A DNA stretch of 64,000 nt from Paraglaciecola sp. MB-3u-78. GTDB lineage: Bacteria > Pseudomonadota > Gammaproteobacteria > Enterobacterales > Alteromonadaceae. The stretch lies in the NCBI RefSeq assembly GCF_002835935.1, contig NZ_PJCF01000001.1, positions 1 to 64,000 on the forward strand, written 5' to 3'. The notes beneath the pieces are model-generated. The model searched no databases. It was not told the DNA's origin and saw only the letters and a program-made list of their open reading frames with translations. Positions 34,445-44,089 of the stretch are shown here, one piece after another. The stretch's first letter is position 1. Every line of letters starts with the position of its first letter. The translations under genes were made by a program, and so were the position numbers.

Positions 34445-34598
34445 AATGTTGCAATACTTTAAAGGGATGTTTAAAGAGGTAAAAGATTGGCCATTATTAA
34501 CCTTAGAAAAAAGGGATCACATCTCATCTGTTTGTTACAGAGTCAAACAGTTAACTACCCGCTAACATCTAGGGCTACACATAAAGGTAGACCAAAAA

Positions 34599-35393
34599 TC
34601 AAAGCATTAATTCGTACTTAAAGTTATTCACAATGTTGGCAAAAAGTTCAGGGCGATAAAAAGGCGAACCATGCCCTGTCATTTCCATAAGTTCAAACCT
34701 GCCACCAGGAATAGCGTTTGCGATGCGTTGCGCTGCATTTAAATTCATATCTTGTCGACCACATGCAACAAGCACCGGCACCTTAAGATTACCTAACAGT
34801 TCAGACGTATCGGGTTCATGTTGATGGGCCGTATGTGCATTCAACGCGGCGTCTCTATTTTCGTAAAACCGCCATGATTTTTTAGGCACGATCTCAATTT
34901 CCCCTGCTGCATCTAATAATCCTCTGGCTTGTGCAGCTAAGGCCTTTTGTTGTGACTGCTCGACCGGAGGCGTCAAGGCCACGTCAAATAAACCTAATGC
35001 CGTCAACTTTGTTTCATGACGCAATGCAAACTGAGCCGCAGTTCTAGCCCCATAAGCAACACCAAGTACAAAGGCTTTGGGGATCTGTAACACATCCATA
35101 ATCGCGGCTAAATCGTCTGCATACTGAGAGAAAGTAAACGCATTTTCTTCACCCCATCCACTTTTCCCCGTTCCGCGAATATCAAACCGTAAAATGCGAT
35201 ATGACTTCAACAAAGTGGTGAGAACGGGTTCCCAAGCGGTTAAATTAACACTGGCCATATTAACCAAAGCCAACACCGGTTTGGAGACTTCACCGTCAAG
35301 GGAATAGTGAAATTCTACGCCGTTAGCTATCAGCGTTTTATTACTTTGTTGATACGACAAACACATAAGACTTCCAGATAAATAGCACAGCAT
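34599..35393 (-). CDS. Alpha/beta-hydrolase-fold protein lacking the usual nucleophile serine
   Basis: The 264-aa protein (possibly starting at 35366) has a clear alpha/beta-hydrolase layout: PVLALVNMASVNLTAWEPVL, ILRFDIRGTGKSG, a nucleophile elbow AFVLGVAYGARTA, a late acid region VLVACGRQDMNLNAA and the catalytic-His region MEMTGHGSPFYRPELF. The elbow normally reads G-x-S-x-G. Here the nucleophile position is Ala113 (codon 35055-35057), so serine-hydrolase chemistry is not expected. It may be a non-hydrolytic or decayed member. It is divergent from the M20 peptidase gene. Confidence 0.8.
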   Translation of the reverse strand: MLCYLSGSLMCLSYQQSNKTLIANGVEFHYSLDGEVSKPVLALVNMASVNLTAWEPVLTTLLKSYRILRFDIRGTGKSGWGEENAFTFSQYADDLAAIMDVLQIPKAFVLGVAYGARTAAQFALRHETKLTALGLFDVALTPPVEQSQQKALAAQARGLLDAAGEIEIVPKKSWRFYENRDAALNAHTAHQHEPDTSELLGNLKVPVLVACGRQDMNLNAAQRIANAIPGGRFELMEMTGHGSPFYRPELFANIVNNFKYELML

Positions 35394-35646
35394 TGAGTTT
35401 AGAACATTGATTGTAAAGCAGAAATATCAGGTGAAGAAGTATAATCAATGAAAAACGCGATCCCTGCTCTAAGCAATAAGCGACCGACTTGACTGGAGCG
35501 ACAATGATGCAGCAAAACTGACTTTGCGAATGACGTGTAACTGACTACAAAAGAAATGAATGCCAATGATATATACATAGGGATGCATATTGGCGCTAGC
35601 TAGCGTAATATTTTGATTAAATATTTCCGACCGAGAACATTCTAAT

Positions 35647-36948
35647 ATGTTGCACAAATCCTCACTATTACTTCTTTTATGTAGTTTATGCTCTACATAT
35701 GTTGCTGCCAATCAGGACGTAGAGCAGCAAATAATCCAACATGTTGATACCCAGCTCGACGAGTCAACGGTTTTACTTAAACAGTTGGTCAACATTAACA
35801 GCGGTACCATGAATTTTGCCGGTGTTGAACAAGTGGGTATGCTGTTGCAACAAAAATACGATGCTCTGGGATTTACTACACAATGGCTTGATGGCAATCA
35901 ATTCGGCCGAGCAGGACATTTGATTGCGACTTATGAATCAACCAGTCATCCAGATGCTACAAAGATATTATTGATCGGGCATTTGGATACGGTATTTGCT
36001 AAGGATGATGATTTTCAAACTATCACTGAGCTTGCTAACGAACGTATGGCTGGGCCAGGCATTACTGACATGAAAGGCGGTAATGTCATCATGTTAGCGG
36101 CCTTGCAAGCACTGCAAAAGCAAGGTTTGTTGCAACAATTAAATATTATGGTAGTGATGACAGGTGATGAGGAATCAAGTGGTAGTCCATTATCACTGTC
36201 AAAACAAGCCATCATCGACGCCGCGATTTGGGCTGATATTGCTTTAGGTTTTGAAGATGGAGATGGCAATGTTGCCACCGCTGTTACCTCACGTCGGGGC
36301 TCTGTAAATTGGGCACTGACGGTCAAAGGTAAACCTGCACATTCATCACAAATTTTCACAGATGAAAACGGTGACGGAGCAATTTTTGAGACAGCACGTA
36401 TTCTCAATGAATTTCGTGTTCAGCTGCAGCATGAAAAGTTGCTGTCCTTTAATCCGGGTGTGATAGCCGGTGGAACCAGAGTCACACAGCAAGGTGATAA
36501 ATCAAATTACAGTGCATTTGGTAAAACCAATGTGATTGCAAAAGATACCTTGGTTAAAGGTGGGATCCGCGCAGCAAGCCCAGAGCAATTGGAACGGGCT
36601 AAAGTGATAATGCAAAAAATTGTCTCGCAAAATCTACGACATACCTCAGCCGTTTTGGAATTTCAACCCGGTTATCCGCCAATGGCGCAAACCCTTGGGA
36701 ATTTGGATTTACTGGCATTATATAGCCAAGTGAGTGAGGATTTGGGTTACGGAGCAATTGTGGCAGTAAACCCTCGTAACGCGGGGGCAGCCGATATTTC
36801 TTTCGCCGCTTCTCATGTGGATATGTCACTCGATGGTTTGGGCTTAATGGGCAGTGGTGGCCACACTAAAGATGAAGTGGCGGATATGTCGAGTTTCGTC
36901 AAAAACATGCAAAAAACGGCGATACTCATTTATCGTTTGTCTCAATAA
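35647..36948 (+). CDS. Secreted M20-family metallopeptidase (carboxypeptidase G2-like)
   Basis: The 433-aa protein carries a signal peptide (MLHKSSLLLLLCSLCSTYVA). The M20 metal ligands appear in order: IGHLDTVF, GPGITDMKGGN, TGDEESSG, and a final GSGGHTKDE. The dimerisation insert starts RRGSVNWALTVKGKPAHSS. It should cleave C-terminal residues, typically glutamate from peptides or folates, in the periplasm. Substrate preference is not readable. It is followed by a bidirectional terminator. Confidence 0.9.
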   Translation: MLHKSSLLLLLCSLCSTYVAANQDVEQQIIQHVDTQLDESTVLLKQLVNINSGTMNFAGVEQVGMLLQQKYDALGFTTQWLDGNQFGRAGHLIATYESTSHPDATKILLIGHLDTVFAKDDDFQTITELANERMAGPGITDMKGGNVIMLAALQALQKQGLLQQLNIMVVMTGDEESSGSPLSLSKQAIIDAAIWADIALGFEDGDGNVATAVTSRRGSVNWALTVKGKPAHSSQIFTDENGDGAIFETARILNEFRVQLQHEKLLSFNPGVIAGGTRVTQQGDKSNYSAFGKTNVIAKDTLVKGGIRAASPEQLERAKVIMQKIVSQNLRHTSAVLEFQPGYPPMAQTLGNLDLLALYSQVSEDLGYGAIVAVNPRNAGAADISFAASHVDMSLDGLGLMGSGGHTKDEVADMSSFVKNMQKTAILIYRLSQ

Positions 36949-36986
36949 TTTAGAATTTATATAGCAAAAAAAATTCCCACATTTTA

Positions 36987-37022
36987 AATTGGCAGTTGTA
37001 GGAGCCACAACAACTGCCAATT
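36987..37022. terminator. Bidirectional terminator between convergent genes
   Basis: AATTGGCAGTTGT (36987-36999) and ACAACTGCCAATT (37010-37022) are perfect 13-bp arms around a 10-nt loop, centred between two convergent stop codons. T-rich DNA flanks both sides. Confidence 0.8.
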
Positions 37023-37029
37023 GGCATTC

Positions 37030-37710
37030 TTAATTTCTTTTAATTTTTTTATCCACTTTAGCCATTAATTGATTAATTTCAACACGCCTAAATTCATCTG
37101 CGAGAGGTCTTTCTTGTCGCGCAGGTGCTTGAAGAGCCAGCATTAAGTGTTTCTTTGCTTTTGTATATTCTTTTTCGTCAAATAAAAACTCACCATAAAA
37201 GTAGTTTGAATCAATGCCATTTGGATTGATTAACATCGCTTTTTCTAGCATTTCTTTGGCAGTATCGTCATCACCGAAACCAAGTGGCCAGCCAGGTACT
37301 TTGTGATAAAGCGTGCCCAGACTGGTATAAGCGGAACCATTCAGGGCTGAATCATCAATTTTCATCGATTCTTCAAGGGCTTTTTTCGCCTTTTTAGCTA
37401 AAGATAAAGCCCCTATACCGCCTTTCGCCCCTGCATAGCTAGACTCTATAATCCCCAACCAGACTAGTCCGTTCGCATTTTCGGGATTTTCTGCCACTAA
37501 AGCTTGGGCTTGTGTAACAAGATTTTCGAATCCATCTTCTTGAGCATCATCAACAAGTTGATAATTGACTTGAACCCAGTGTTGTTGCAGGTTAAGTAGC
37601 TGTGTATTAAAATTTTCTGCAGCAAAGGTAGTAAAAGATGTTGCAGCTAACGAAGACGCAGTCAATAAAACTACCGCACCAAATTTGCTGAATGATTGAG
37701 TAAATGTCAT
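37030..37710 (-). CDS. Periplasmic tetratricopeptide-repeat protein
   Basis: The 226-aa protein has a signal peptide (FGAVVLLTASSLAATSFTTF, cut near AAE) and TPR-like helical hairpins: ENPENANGLVWLGIIESSYA, LNGSAYTSLGTLYHKVPGWP and GIDSNYFYGEFLFDEKEYTK. Such proteins hold partners together rather than catalyse. It is the last gene of the leftward operon headed by the thermostable-hemolysin-family gene (31 bp after the SDR gene), so it may be the envelope component of that pathway. Confidence 0.85.
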   Translation of the reverse strand: MTFTQSFSKFGAVVLLTASSLAATSFTTFAAENFNTQLLNLQQHWVQVNYQLVDDAQEDGFENLVTQAQALVAENPENANGLVWLGIIESSYAGAKGGIGALSLAKKAKKALEESMKIDDSALNGSAYTSLGTLYHKVPGWPLGFGDDDTAKEMLEKAMLINPNGIDSNYFYGEFLFDEKEYTKAKKHLMLALQAPARQERPLADEFRRVEINQLMAKVDKKIKRN

Positions 37711-37741
37711 AGGAATATCCTCTTTAAAGTAAAATAAACAA

Positions 37742-38566
37742 TCATGCTTGTGATGACTGTTTTAAATAACGTTTAATAATTAAAAGCTTAGACTGGATGG
37801 CGTTGTCGACTAATTTTGGAATACATCCGTTTATTCGAGCAAACAGTTTTTCAGGCCAACCGACTACCTGCTCTCGTTTCTTACTATTTAGAAAAATCAT
37901 AAAGGCTTTAGCGACGCTATCAACACTATCTACCGCGTTACCAAGGGCGGTATTCATATCGTCGACACTTGCAGGGTTTATATTGGTATGGGTTGCACGG
38001 GGTGCAAAATATCCAAAACGAATATTGGTATCAGCATATTCACGAGCAAGGGTCTCAGTAAAGCCACGCAAACCGAACTTGGAAGCACAATAACTACTAA
38101 AACCAGGATAACCAATATAACCAAAGGCCGAACCAACCTGAATAACGTTAATTGGCCCTTGATCAGAGTGATGCTCAGTGCTCAACGCAGACTTGGCCAG
38201 AAACGCCTGAGTAAACAACATGGGTGTTATCAAGTTGGTCTGCATCAAATCATTGATAAATTCTGGCTTAGACGCTTCAAATGCCACAAAGCTAGATAAG
38301 CCTGCGGCATTAACCAATACATCGATAGGTTGATTGGCAAAAGCGAGGTCAAGGATCTGCGCACGATCTTCTGATTTGTTTAAATCACCCATCAAAATTT
38401 CACAGTTTCCGAGCATTGTGAGTTGAAGCTGTGCAAGTTTCTCCCGATTACGCCCTTGGATAAAAACTTTGTAGCCATTTTCACAAAGAATTTTGGCAAT
38501 CGCACCGCCGATACCACCTGATGCACCAGTGACTAAGCAAGTCTTAGTATTCTTTAGAGGTTCCAA
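37742..38566 (-). CDS. Short-chain dehydrogenase/reductase
   Basis: The 274-aa protein has the SDR nucleotide motif CLVTGASGGIGGAIAKIL, the NAG-type motif LVNAAGLSS and the catalytic SYCASKFGLRG (Tyr-xxx-Lys) with an upstream Ser in VGSAFGYIGYPGFSS. It is probably NADP(H)-dependent, given the Arg-rich GRNREK after the second strand. A TTG start lies directly after the stop of the preceding ligase gene, consistent with coupled translation. In this operon it could reduce the fatty acyl-derived product made by its neighbours. Confidence 0.88.
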   Translation of the reverse strand: MEPLKNTKTCLVTGASGGIGGAIAKILCENGYKVFIQGRNREKLAQLQLTMLGNCEILMGDLNKSEDRAQILDLAFANQPIDVLVNAAGLSSFVAFEASKPEFINDLMQTNLITPMLFTQAFLAKSALSTEHHSDQGPINVIQVGSAFGYIGYPGFSSYCASKFGLRGFTETLAREYADTNIRFGYFAPRATHTNINPASVDDMNTALGNAVDSVDSVAKAFMIFLNSKKREQVVGWPEKLFARINGCIPKLVDNAIQSKLLIIKRYLKQSSQA

Positions 38567-38568
38567 AG

Positions 38569-40728
38569 TTATGCCGCCTGCATTTGGCTAGCAGACACTT
38601 CTAGGCTTCTAAAGATGTTGCCGTACAACACGTAAAAACGTTTGGCACTTTGAATAATGAGTGCTTGCTCTTTTGGACAATCGATTTTGTTCATTAAGGA
38701 TTCAAAAAACTTTACATGTTCGATATCTAATGAGCCGTGAGATACCAAATAGCTGAACGCTTTTTTAGGTAAACCTAAAGCCTCTTTAATATTGCTGGCT
38801 GCGTTATCGGCCATCGCAATACTTGTGCCCTCCAAGACGTGCACCATCCCGAAAAATCCAAGAGGGTTGACTCTATTAACCATGTCATAGGCGTATGCAA
38901 CCATCAACTCAGTGGCCATTGAAGGCGAAGTTGCGCGTACCTCTTCTTTGTCGTAACCACAGCTTGCAATGTCGTTTAGTACCCATTCTTGATGACCTAA
39001 TTCTTCTTCAATATATTCAGCCACTGCTTCACGTAACCATTCTTTGCTTTCAGGTAAACGACTGCCCACCGACATTAACAAAGGCACGGTATGTTTAACG
39101 TGATGATAAGCTTGGCTTAAAAATGCCACATAGTCAGCAGTTTCAATATCCCCAGAAAAGCAGCGTTTAATGATCGGAGACGACAACAAATAATCACGTT
39201 CAGTGGTCGTTTCGTTTAAAAGTCTTTGATATAAGCTCATGGTATTTTTTCCTTCTTTCACCACTACAAATTTGCTGTGATTAGCGTAAATCGCAGCAAT
39301 TTTTGCTTGGTAATGTTGATTAATTTGTTCACGTCTCGGACGCATGTTGGCGGTATACAATCCGTCTTCAAAACCCATGGCTTGAGTCAGGATTATATTG
39401 GCCTTAATTTGTGCATAATCGGGTAACTGACTATTCATTTTATTGATAGTGTCATGAATAACAGCTTCGGTAATTTGCTCTGATATGGGCACTAAAATCG
39501 CCATACAAAAAGGTCGACTATCACCCAGCACAACAGACTGCAAAAATAAGCCTGTCGCCTGTAATTCAGATTCAATCCATTCAGGAGAAATATTCCGCCC
39601 GAAAGAATTGATGATGGTGTTCTTATTACGACCTTGAATGTAAATTTTATTATTTTCGATAGTGGCGATATCCCCAGTAAAAACCTGGGTTTTGTACCAA
39701 GAGTTAGCGTCCTCCAAATACCCTAAAAAGGCATTACCGGTTATGACTAACTCGTCATTAATGACTTCTGCTTTTAAGTGCTCCAATACTGTTCCTGCAC
39801 TTAATACGTCATCGTTATGGGGCGTATTGATACACACAACAGAACTGCATTCCGATAACCCATAACCTTGATAAACAGGTAAACCTATACTTCTGGCATC
39901 TGCCAACAATGAGGCTGAGACTCGGCTACCACCCACAGCAATAAATTTAAGTGACGCTGGTGGTTGCCAGTTATTCTTAGTCGCCATTACCAATACCTGA
40001 AGTAATTCTGGCACCAAAATCAAGGTGTTTGGCTGAGTTTTACTGATGCAACTTAACAGTTCATGGGGATTAACTAATCGGCTACCTTCAAATCCACGTT
40101 CTGTATCACTCGCTAGCACCACCGTGCCAGAAGCTAACATTGGGCAATACACGCCAGCGATGTTTTCAAGCAAGGTTGGCAGGGGTAACAAACACAAATG
40201 CCGGGGATTCTGTAAACCAATACTGGCAACCAGTGCATTGGCCACTGCCATTTGATTTTTGATGCTTAAACAGACTCCTTTAGGAGTGCCCGTTGAGCCT
40301 GATGTATAAGTGATTTTGGCCGTTCCTTTGGGTGCCTTCAATTTAGTATCTTGCACTAATTTGTAAGTACTAAGGGTGACTGGTTCACATTCAACTGACT
40401 CACCAAAATTGATTTTTTGTTGACTGAAAAGAATGTTTGGTTTCACCGAAAACAGCAATTGGTCATATTGGGTTTGAGTGAAAAACAATGGAATAGGCGT
40501 AAAAATCAGCTGTGCCATTTGGCATGCCAAATCAACAACGATCCAATCAATGGAATTGTCTGCATGCAAAGCGACTGAGGTGACTTTTTGCTCTTTCAAC
40601 CATAAGGATAATGTTTTAACTCGCACTGCTAAGTCAGCATAAGTCATACTGCTATCCGACGTTTCAATGGCAACTTGATGCTCAAGCCCTTGGGGGATAT
40701 TTGAAAATTGTTGTATCAAGTCACTCAT
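38569..40728 (-). CDS. Acyl-adenylating ligase fused to a haem-oxygenase-fold iron enzyme
   Basis: Residues 1 to about 490 are an ANL-type AMP-binding enzyme: ITYTSGSTGTPKGVCLS (P-loop), YQGYGLSECSSV, VFTGDIATI and GRNKNTIINSFGRNI. Residues about 495-719 are an iron-binding TenA/PqqC/UndA-like domain with AYHHVKHTVPLLM, VAEYIEEELGHQEWVLNDIA and GSLDIEHVKFFE, in which Glu/His residues likely hold one or two irons. The fusion implies that a carboxylic acid is activated and then oxidised or decarboxylated. It overlaps the hemolysin-family gene by 4 bp (ATGA). The final product is unknown. Confidence 0.85.
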   Translation of the reverse strand: MSDLIQQFSNIPQGLEHQVAIETSDSSMTYADLAVRVKTLSLWLKEQKVTSVALHADNSIDWIVVDLACQMAQLIFTPIPLFFTQTQYDQLLFSVKPNILFSQQKINFGESVECEPVTLSTYKLVQDTKLKAPKGTAKITYTSGSTGTPKGVCLSIKNQMAVANALVASIGLQNPRHLCLLPLPTLLENIAGVYCPMLASGTVVLASDTERGFEGSRLVNPHELLSCISKTQPNTLILVPELLQVLVMATKNNWQPPASLKFIAVGGSRVSASLLADARSIGLPVYQGYGLSECSSVVCINTPHNDDVLSAGTVLEHLKAEVINDELVITGNAFLGYLEDANSWYKTQVFTGDIATIENNKIYIQGRNKNTIINSFGRNISPEWIESELQATGLFLQSVVLGDSRPFCMAILVPISEQITEAVIHDTINKMNSQLPDYAQIKANIILTQAMGFEDGLYTANMRPRREQINQHYQAKIAAIYANHSKFVVVKEGKNTMSLYQRLLNETTTERDYLLSSPIIKRCFSGDIETADYVAFLSQAYHHVKHTVPLLMSVGSRLPESKEWLREAVAEYIEEELGHQEWVLNDIASCGYDKEEVRATSPSMATELMVAYAYDMVNRVNPLGFFGMVHVLEGTSIAMADNAASNIKEALGLPKKAFSYLVSHGSLDIEHVKFFESLMNKIDCPKEQALIIQSAKRFYVLYGNIFRSLEVSASQMQAA

Positions 40729-41486
40729 TTTAATGACCTTTTAAGCTTGCTGGTAGTCAGTGCAATTTTGGATGCGAGTTGCTCAAACATCTGCTTAAAG
40801 TGCGGTGACTTATGTACTACCTTCATTACACTGGCCAGAGAAACAAAGACAACTTGAGGGTTTGTTTCGTAGTAAGAACCCCATTTTTGTGATGCCCCTA
40901 GTAATTTGTTTTTATCCGCAGGGGCAATGTGGTGACACTCAATACCTGCTTTGCCAATTAATTTAACGACATGATCAGTACCCGCAAATGCCATATGCTC
41001 ATAGCCGTTACAAAACAATGAAACGGCAGTGGTAAGAAACAGTGGAATAGTAAACTTGTTTGAATTGCTATAAAGATGACCAATTTCAGCAATAAGCTCA
41101 CGAGTTACCGTTGCATATTTTTGCGAAACGTAATGTTCGATAGGTTGAGCTAGATACTGTTCAATAAATAAGGTGTTGGTTGCGGCTCTGATCCCCAAAG
41201 CAGCCTTAAATTTGCCATTATTAATGGCTAAAACATAAGGCATACTAATATCAATGTCTGCACCATAAGTCGATGCAAAGCCTGCTTTGATAAACTGCTC
41301 TGCGGCTAAACGTCCAGCATCACTTTTTTGATAAACATCGAGGGAAAATCCATACTTTGAATGAGTTAAAGGTGTCAATTGACGAATATGGTGCACCTTA
41401 AGTAAACGTTGTCCAGTAAAAGGCATAGTCACTTTGTAGTCACTGACTAATGTTGTTTGTTCTGCTTGCATCATGAATTGCATCAT
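40725..41486 (-). CDS. Thermostable-hemolysin-family protein (acyl-homoserine-lactone-synthase-like fold)
   Basis: The 253-aa protein matches the family named after Vibrio thermostable (delta) hemolysin: KVHHIRQLTPLTHSKYGFSL, GADIDISMPYVLAINNGKFK, FIEQYLAQPIEHYVSQKY and VTRELIAEIGHLYSNSNKFT. The last block resembles a region of GNAT/autoinducer-synthase enzymes, and I recall the family being grouped near that clan. A biosynthetic acyltransferase role fits better than a pore-forming toxin, because there is no signal peptide and it heads an operon with an acyl ligase and an SDR. AAAAGG precedes the start. Confidence 0.85.
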   Translation of the reverse strand: MMQFMMQAEQTTLVSDYKVTMPFTGQRLLKVHHIRQLTPLTHSKYGFSLDVYQKSDAGRLAAEQFIKAGFASTYGADIDISMPYVLAINNGKFKAALGIRAATNTLFIEQYLAQPIEHYVSQKYATVTRELIAEIGHLYSNSNKFTIPLFLTTAVSLFCNGYEHMAFAGTDHVVKLIGKAGIECHHIAPADKNKLLGASQKWGSYYETNPQVVFVSLASVMKVVHKSPHFKQMFEQLASKIALTTSKLKRSLK

Positions 41487-41841
41487 TAAGACCTTTTGTT
41501 ACTTTCTGACAAAATAATAAAGGTCAAGCCTTAAAATAAACTTAAGGTTTAAAAAGACATTGAAAATATTGGATGGTGAATTGCTTCAAGAGTGAACAAT
41601 GATGGTAGGTTCTTAGGAATCACAATAAGTGACGAATAACTAAAAAAGTTAAACACTTCACTTTTTATCCTTGTGTTACCTGCTTCCGTTGTGCATGGCT
41701 ACTTAATTTTGATAATTAAAATATCTGGACCACAGAGATCCTAGAGGCTGCGCGCACATAGAAGTTATTAAGTTTAACGGACGGGTTTGAGCAATCACGC
41801 AATACGTCGATGCAATCATCCCAGCTATATTCGACATACGT
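41487..41841. promoter_or_regulatory. Promoter region of the hemolysin-family/ligase operon
   Basis: An imperfect palindrome (CCTTAA-N7-TTAAGG, 41529-41548) lies about 45 bp before the first gene and, on the minus strand, just upstream of TTGACC, a possible -35 box. It could be an operator. The remainder, toward 41841, shows no coding signal. Confidence 0.35.
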
Positions 41842-43998
41842 TTATCTAGTTGAGTCACTTAACGATGACCAACGAGCATCGGGCTTCCAGTTTTTGATCC
41901 AGATTGGGATATCACTCGCAGGCATAGGCTTAGCTATGGCATAACCTTGGGCTAAGTGACAGCCCATTTCTAATAATATTTTTCCTTGTTCACTGGTTTC
42001 TACTCCTTGTGCAATCACTTTGCATTTGAAGGCTTTAGACAGGCCGATAACCCCTTCGACTGTAGCTCGATCGCTTGGGTCAGTTAACATTTTTGCGATA
42101 AATACCTGTTCAATTTTAAGTGTAGTGACAGGTAGGATCCTCAGATAGGTCAGGGATGAGTAGCCGGCACCAAAATGATCTAAAGCAAACTGAACTCCCA
42201 TATCAAGACACTCCTGTATCACACCAGTAACTTGTTCTAAATCATTAAACGCAGCCGTTTCACTTACTTCCAGCTCTAAATCATTTGGATCCACGTCAGG
42301 GTGGGAAGACATGATCTCTGCTAGCCTGCTCAAAAAGGTTTTCTGCTGCAATTGTAATGCGCTGATATTCACACTCACGTGCAGGTCCAGTGCTATGCTT
42401 CGCCATTCCTTGATTTGTGCCAATACTGAATTAAGAACCCATTCTTCCAGTTCTATCGATAAAGGGTTATCTTCAATCAAAACTGGAATTTCAACGGGTA
42501 ATAATAAGCCACGATCTGGATGTTGCCAGCGTAACAACGCTTCTACGCCAATAACCTTGCCCAGCTTCATATCCACTATTGGTTGGTAAAACACTACAAA
42601 CTGGTGATGAGTTAATGCGAAGCACACAGCTTCGAGACTTTCAGTATGAGCTTTTAAAGCGATATCTTGTGTTACATCGAATAGGTGGTAGCAATTTTTA
42701 CCCATTTTTTTTGCTACATACATAGCCTGATCTGCATGACGTAAAAGCAAATCAGCATTAACGTTATCTTCAGGAAAGATAGTCACCCCAATACTCGCAG
42801 TGACATTAAGCATAAGATCATCGACAAATACGGGAGCAGAAGCGGCTAGTAGCAGGCGTTCTAATAGAGGTTTACAACTTTGAACTTTATCTAAATCGGC
42901 TAACACTGCGACAAATTCATCTCCTCCAAAACGTGCTAAAGTGTCCCCTTCTCGCAGGGTCTCTTTCATACGATTTGACATAGTGATTAGCAATCTGTCA
43001 CCGACACCATGACCATGGGTATCATTCACCGCTTTAAACCCATCTAAATCTAGAAATACTATGGCTACTGATTTTTTATTGCGCTGACATTGCAGTAATG
43101 TCTGAGCGAGTCTGTCTGACAGTAATGTTCGATTGGGTAGCTGAGTCAATGCATCATAATGAGCAATCCGTTCTAATTGACTTTGATAGTTTTTTATACT
43201 GGTGATGTCAGAGAACAAAGCAACGAAGTTTTGTATTTTCCCCTCTGAATCACAGACACTACTAATGGTCTCAATTTCAGCATAGACTTCACCCGTTTTT
43301 CGGCGATTCCAGATTTCGCCAATCCAATAACCATTTCTGATTATTTCATTCCACATGTCTATATAAAAATCAGGGGATTGCCTGCCTGACGTCAAAAACC
43401 GCGGGTTTTGACCGACCGATTCTTCTCTGCTATAGCCGGTTATATGGGTAAAATTTTCATTAACATCAATGATGATGCCAGACGGATCAGTAATCATAAT
43501 GCCCTCGTGGGCATGATTAAACACTTCGGTAGGCAGACTAAATTTTTCTTCTGCTACTTTTAAATCTGTAATATTTTCGTGAGATAACATCAGATGTTCG
43601 TTATCATTTTTAAAATGTGTAACACGAACTTTAAACCAACGCTTTTGGGTAGGACTATGACAGGGGTATTCCATGGTGAACTCATCAATCTCGCCTTGAA
43701 TGACCTGCAAAGCCCCTGCAACTAAAGGTTTAGCATCATAAGCGTCAGAGCCTTGAGATTGACTGCAAACTTGAAAATAATTGTCGCCAATAAAATAATG
43801 ACTGGATAAGGGTGAAGCACAGTTTTTGTCGTAAAAATTTCGCCATGCCTGATTAACCAACAAGATGTCACCCGCTTTGTTTAATATACAAACACTAGGC
43901 GAAAATGCGTCAATTGCGGACTGAATAAAAAAACTCTCAGCATCTGGCAGCTTTGACTCAGCCCCATTGGCACTGGAATCCTTGATTGGTTTTGACAT
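41842..43998 (-). CDS. PAS-PAS-GGDEF-EAL protein with damaged EAL site
   Basis: The 718-aa protein has PAS domains (about 24-150, 155-275), an intact GGDEF domain (LARFGGDEF with an RxxD site, REGD) and an EAL domain (about 460-715). The EAL motif EALLRW is present, but two key positions differ: the metal-site DDFG reads DHFG (His608) and the general-base AEGVET reads AQGVET (Gln664). The neighbouring EAL proteins keep both. It is probably a cyclase whose EAL part only binds c-di-GMP. It is followed on its 5' side by a PilZ gene in the same direction. Confidence 0.93.
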   Translation of the reverse strand: MSKPIKDSSANGAESKLPDAESFFIQSAIDAFSPSVCILNKAGDILLVNQAWRNFYDKNCASPLSSHYFIGDNYFQVCSQSQGSDAYDAKPLVAGALQVIQGEIDEFTMEYPCHSPTQKRWFKVRVTHFKNDNEHLMLSHENITDLKVAEEKFSLPTEVFNHAHEGIMITDPSGIIIDVNENFTHITGYSREESVGQNPRFLTSGRQSPDFYIDMWNEIIRNGYWIGEIWNRRKTGEVYAEIETISSVCDSEGKIQNFVALFSDITSIKNYQSQLERIAHYDALTQLPNRTLLSDRLAQTLLQCQRNKKSVAIVFLDLDGFKAVNDTHGHGVGDRLLITMSNRMKETLREGDTLARFGGDEFVAVLADLDKVQSCKPLLERLLLAASAPVFVDDLMLNVTASIGVTIFPEDNVNADLLLRHADQAMYVAKKMGKNCYHLFDVTQDIALKAHTESLEAVCFALTHHQFVVFYQPIVDMKLGKVIGVEALLRWQHPDRGLLLPVEIPVLIEDNPLSIELEEWVLNSVLAQIKEWRSIALDLHVSVNISALQLQQKTFLSRLAEIMSSHPDVDPNDLELEVSETAAFNDLEQVTGVIQECLDMGVQFALDHFGAGYSSLTYLRILPVTTLKIEQVFIAKMLTDPSDRATVEGVIGLSKAFKCKVIAQGVETSEQGKILLEMGCHLAQGYAIAKPMPASDIPIWIKNWKPDARWSSLSDSTR

Positions 43999-44089
43999 AA
44001 AGTACTTCCAGAGTATTCATTTATATTGATAGCAATTATGCTCATAAAATAGACCTATGCAGGAAGAATAAGCACTAGACATTAATAAT

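Noticed and set aside
40725-41486. Secreted haemolytic toxin
   Set aside because: The family name suggests it, but there is no signal peptide and the operon is enzymatic, so a biosynthetic role is preferred.
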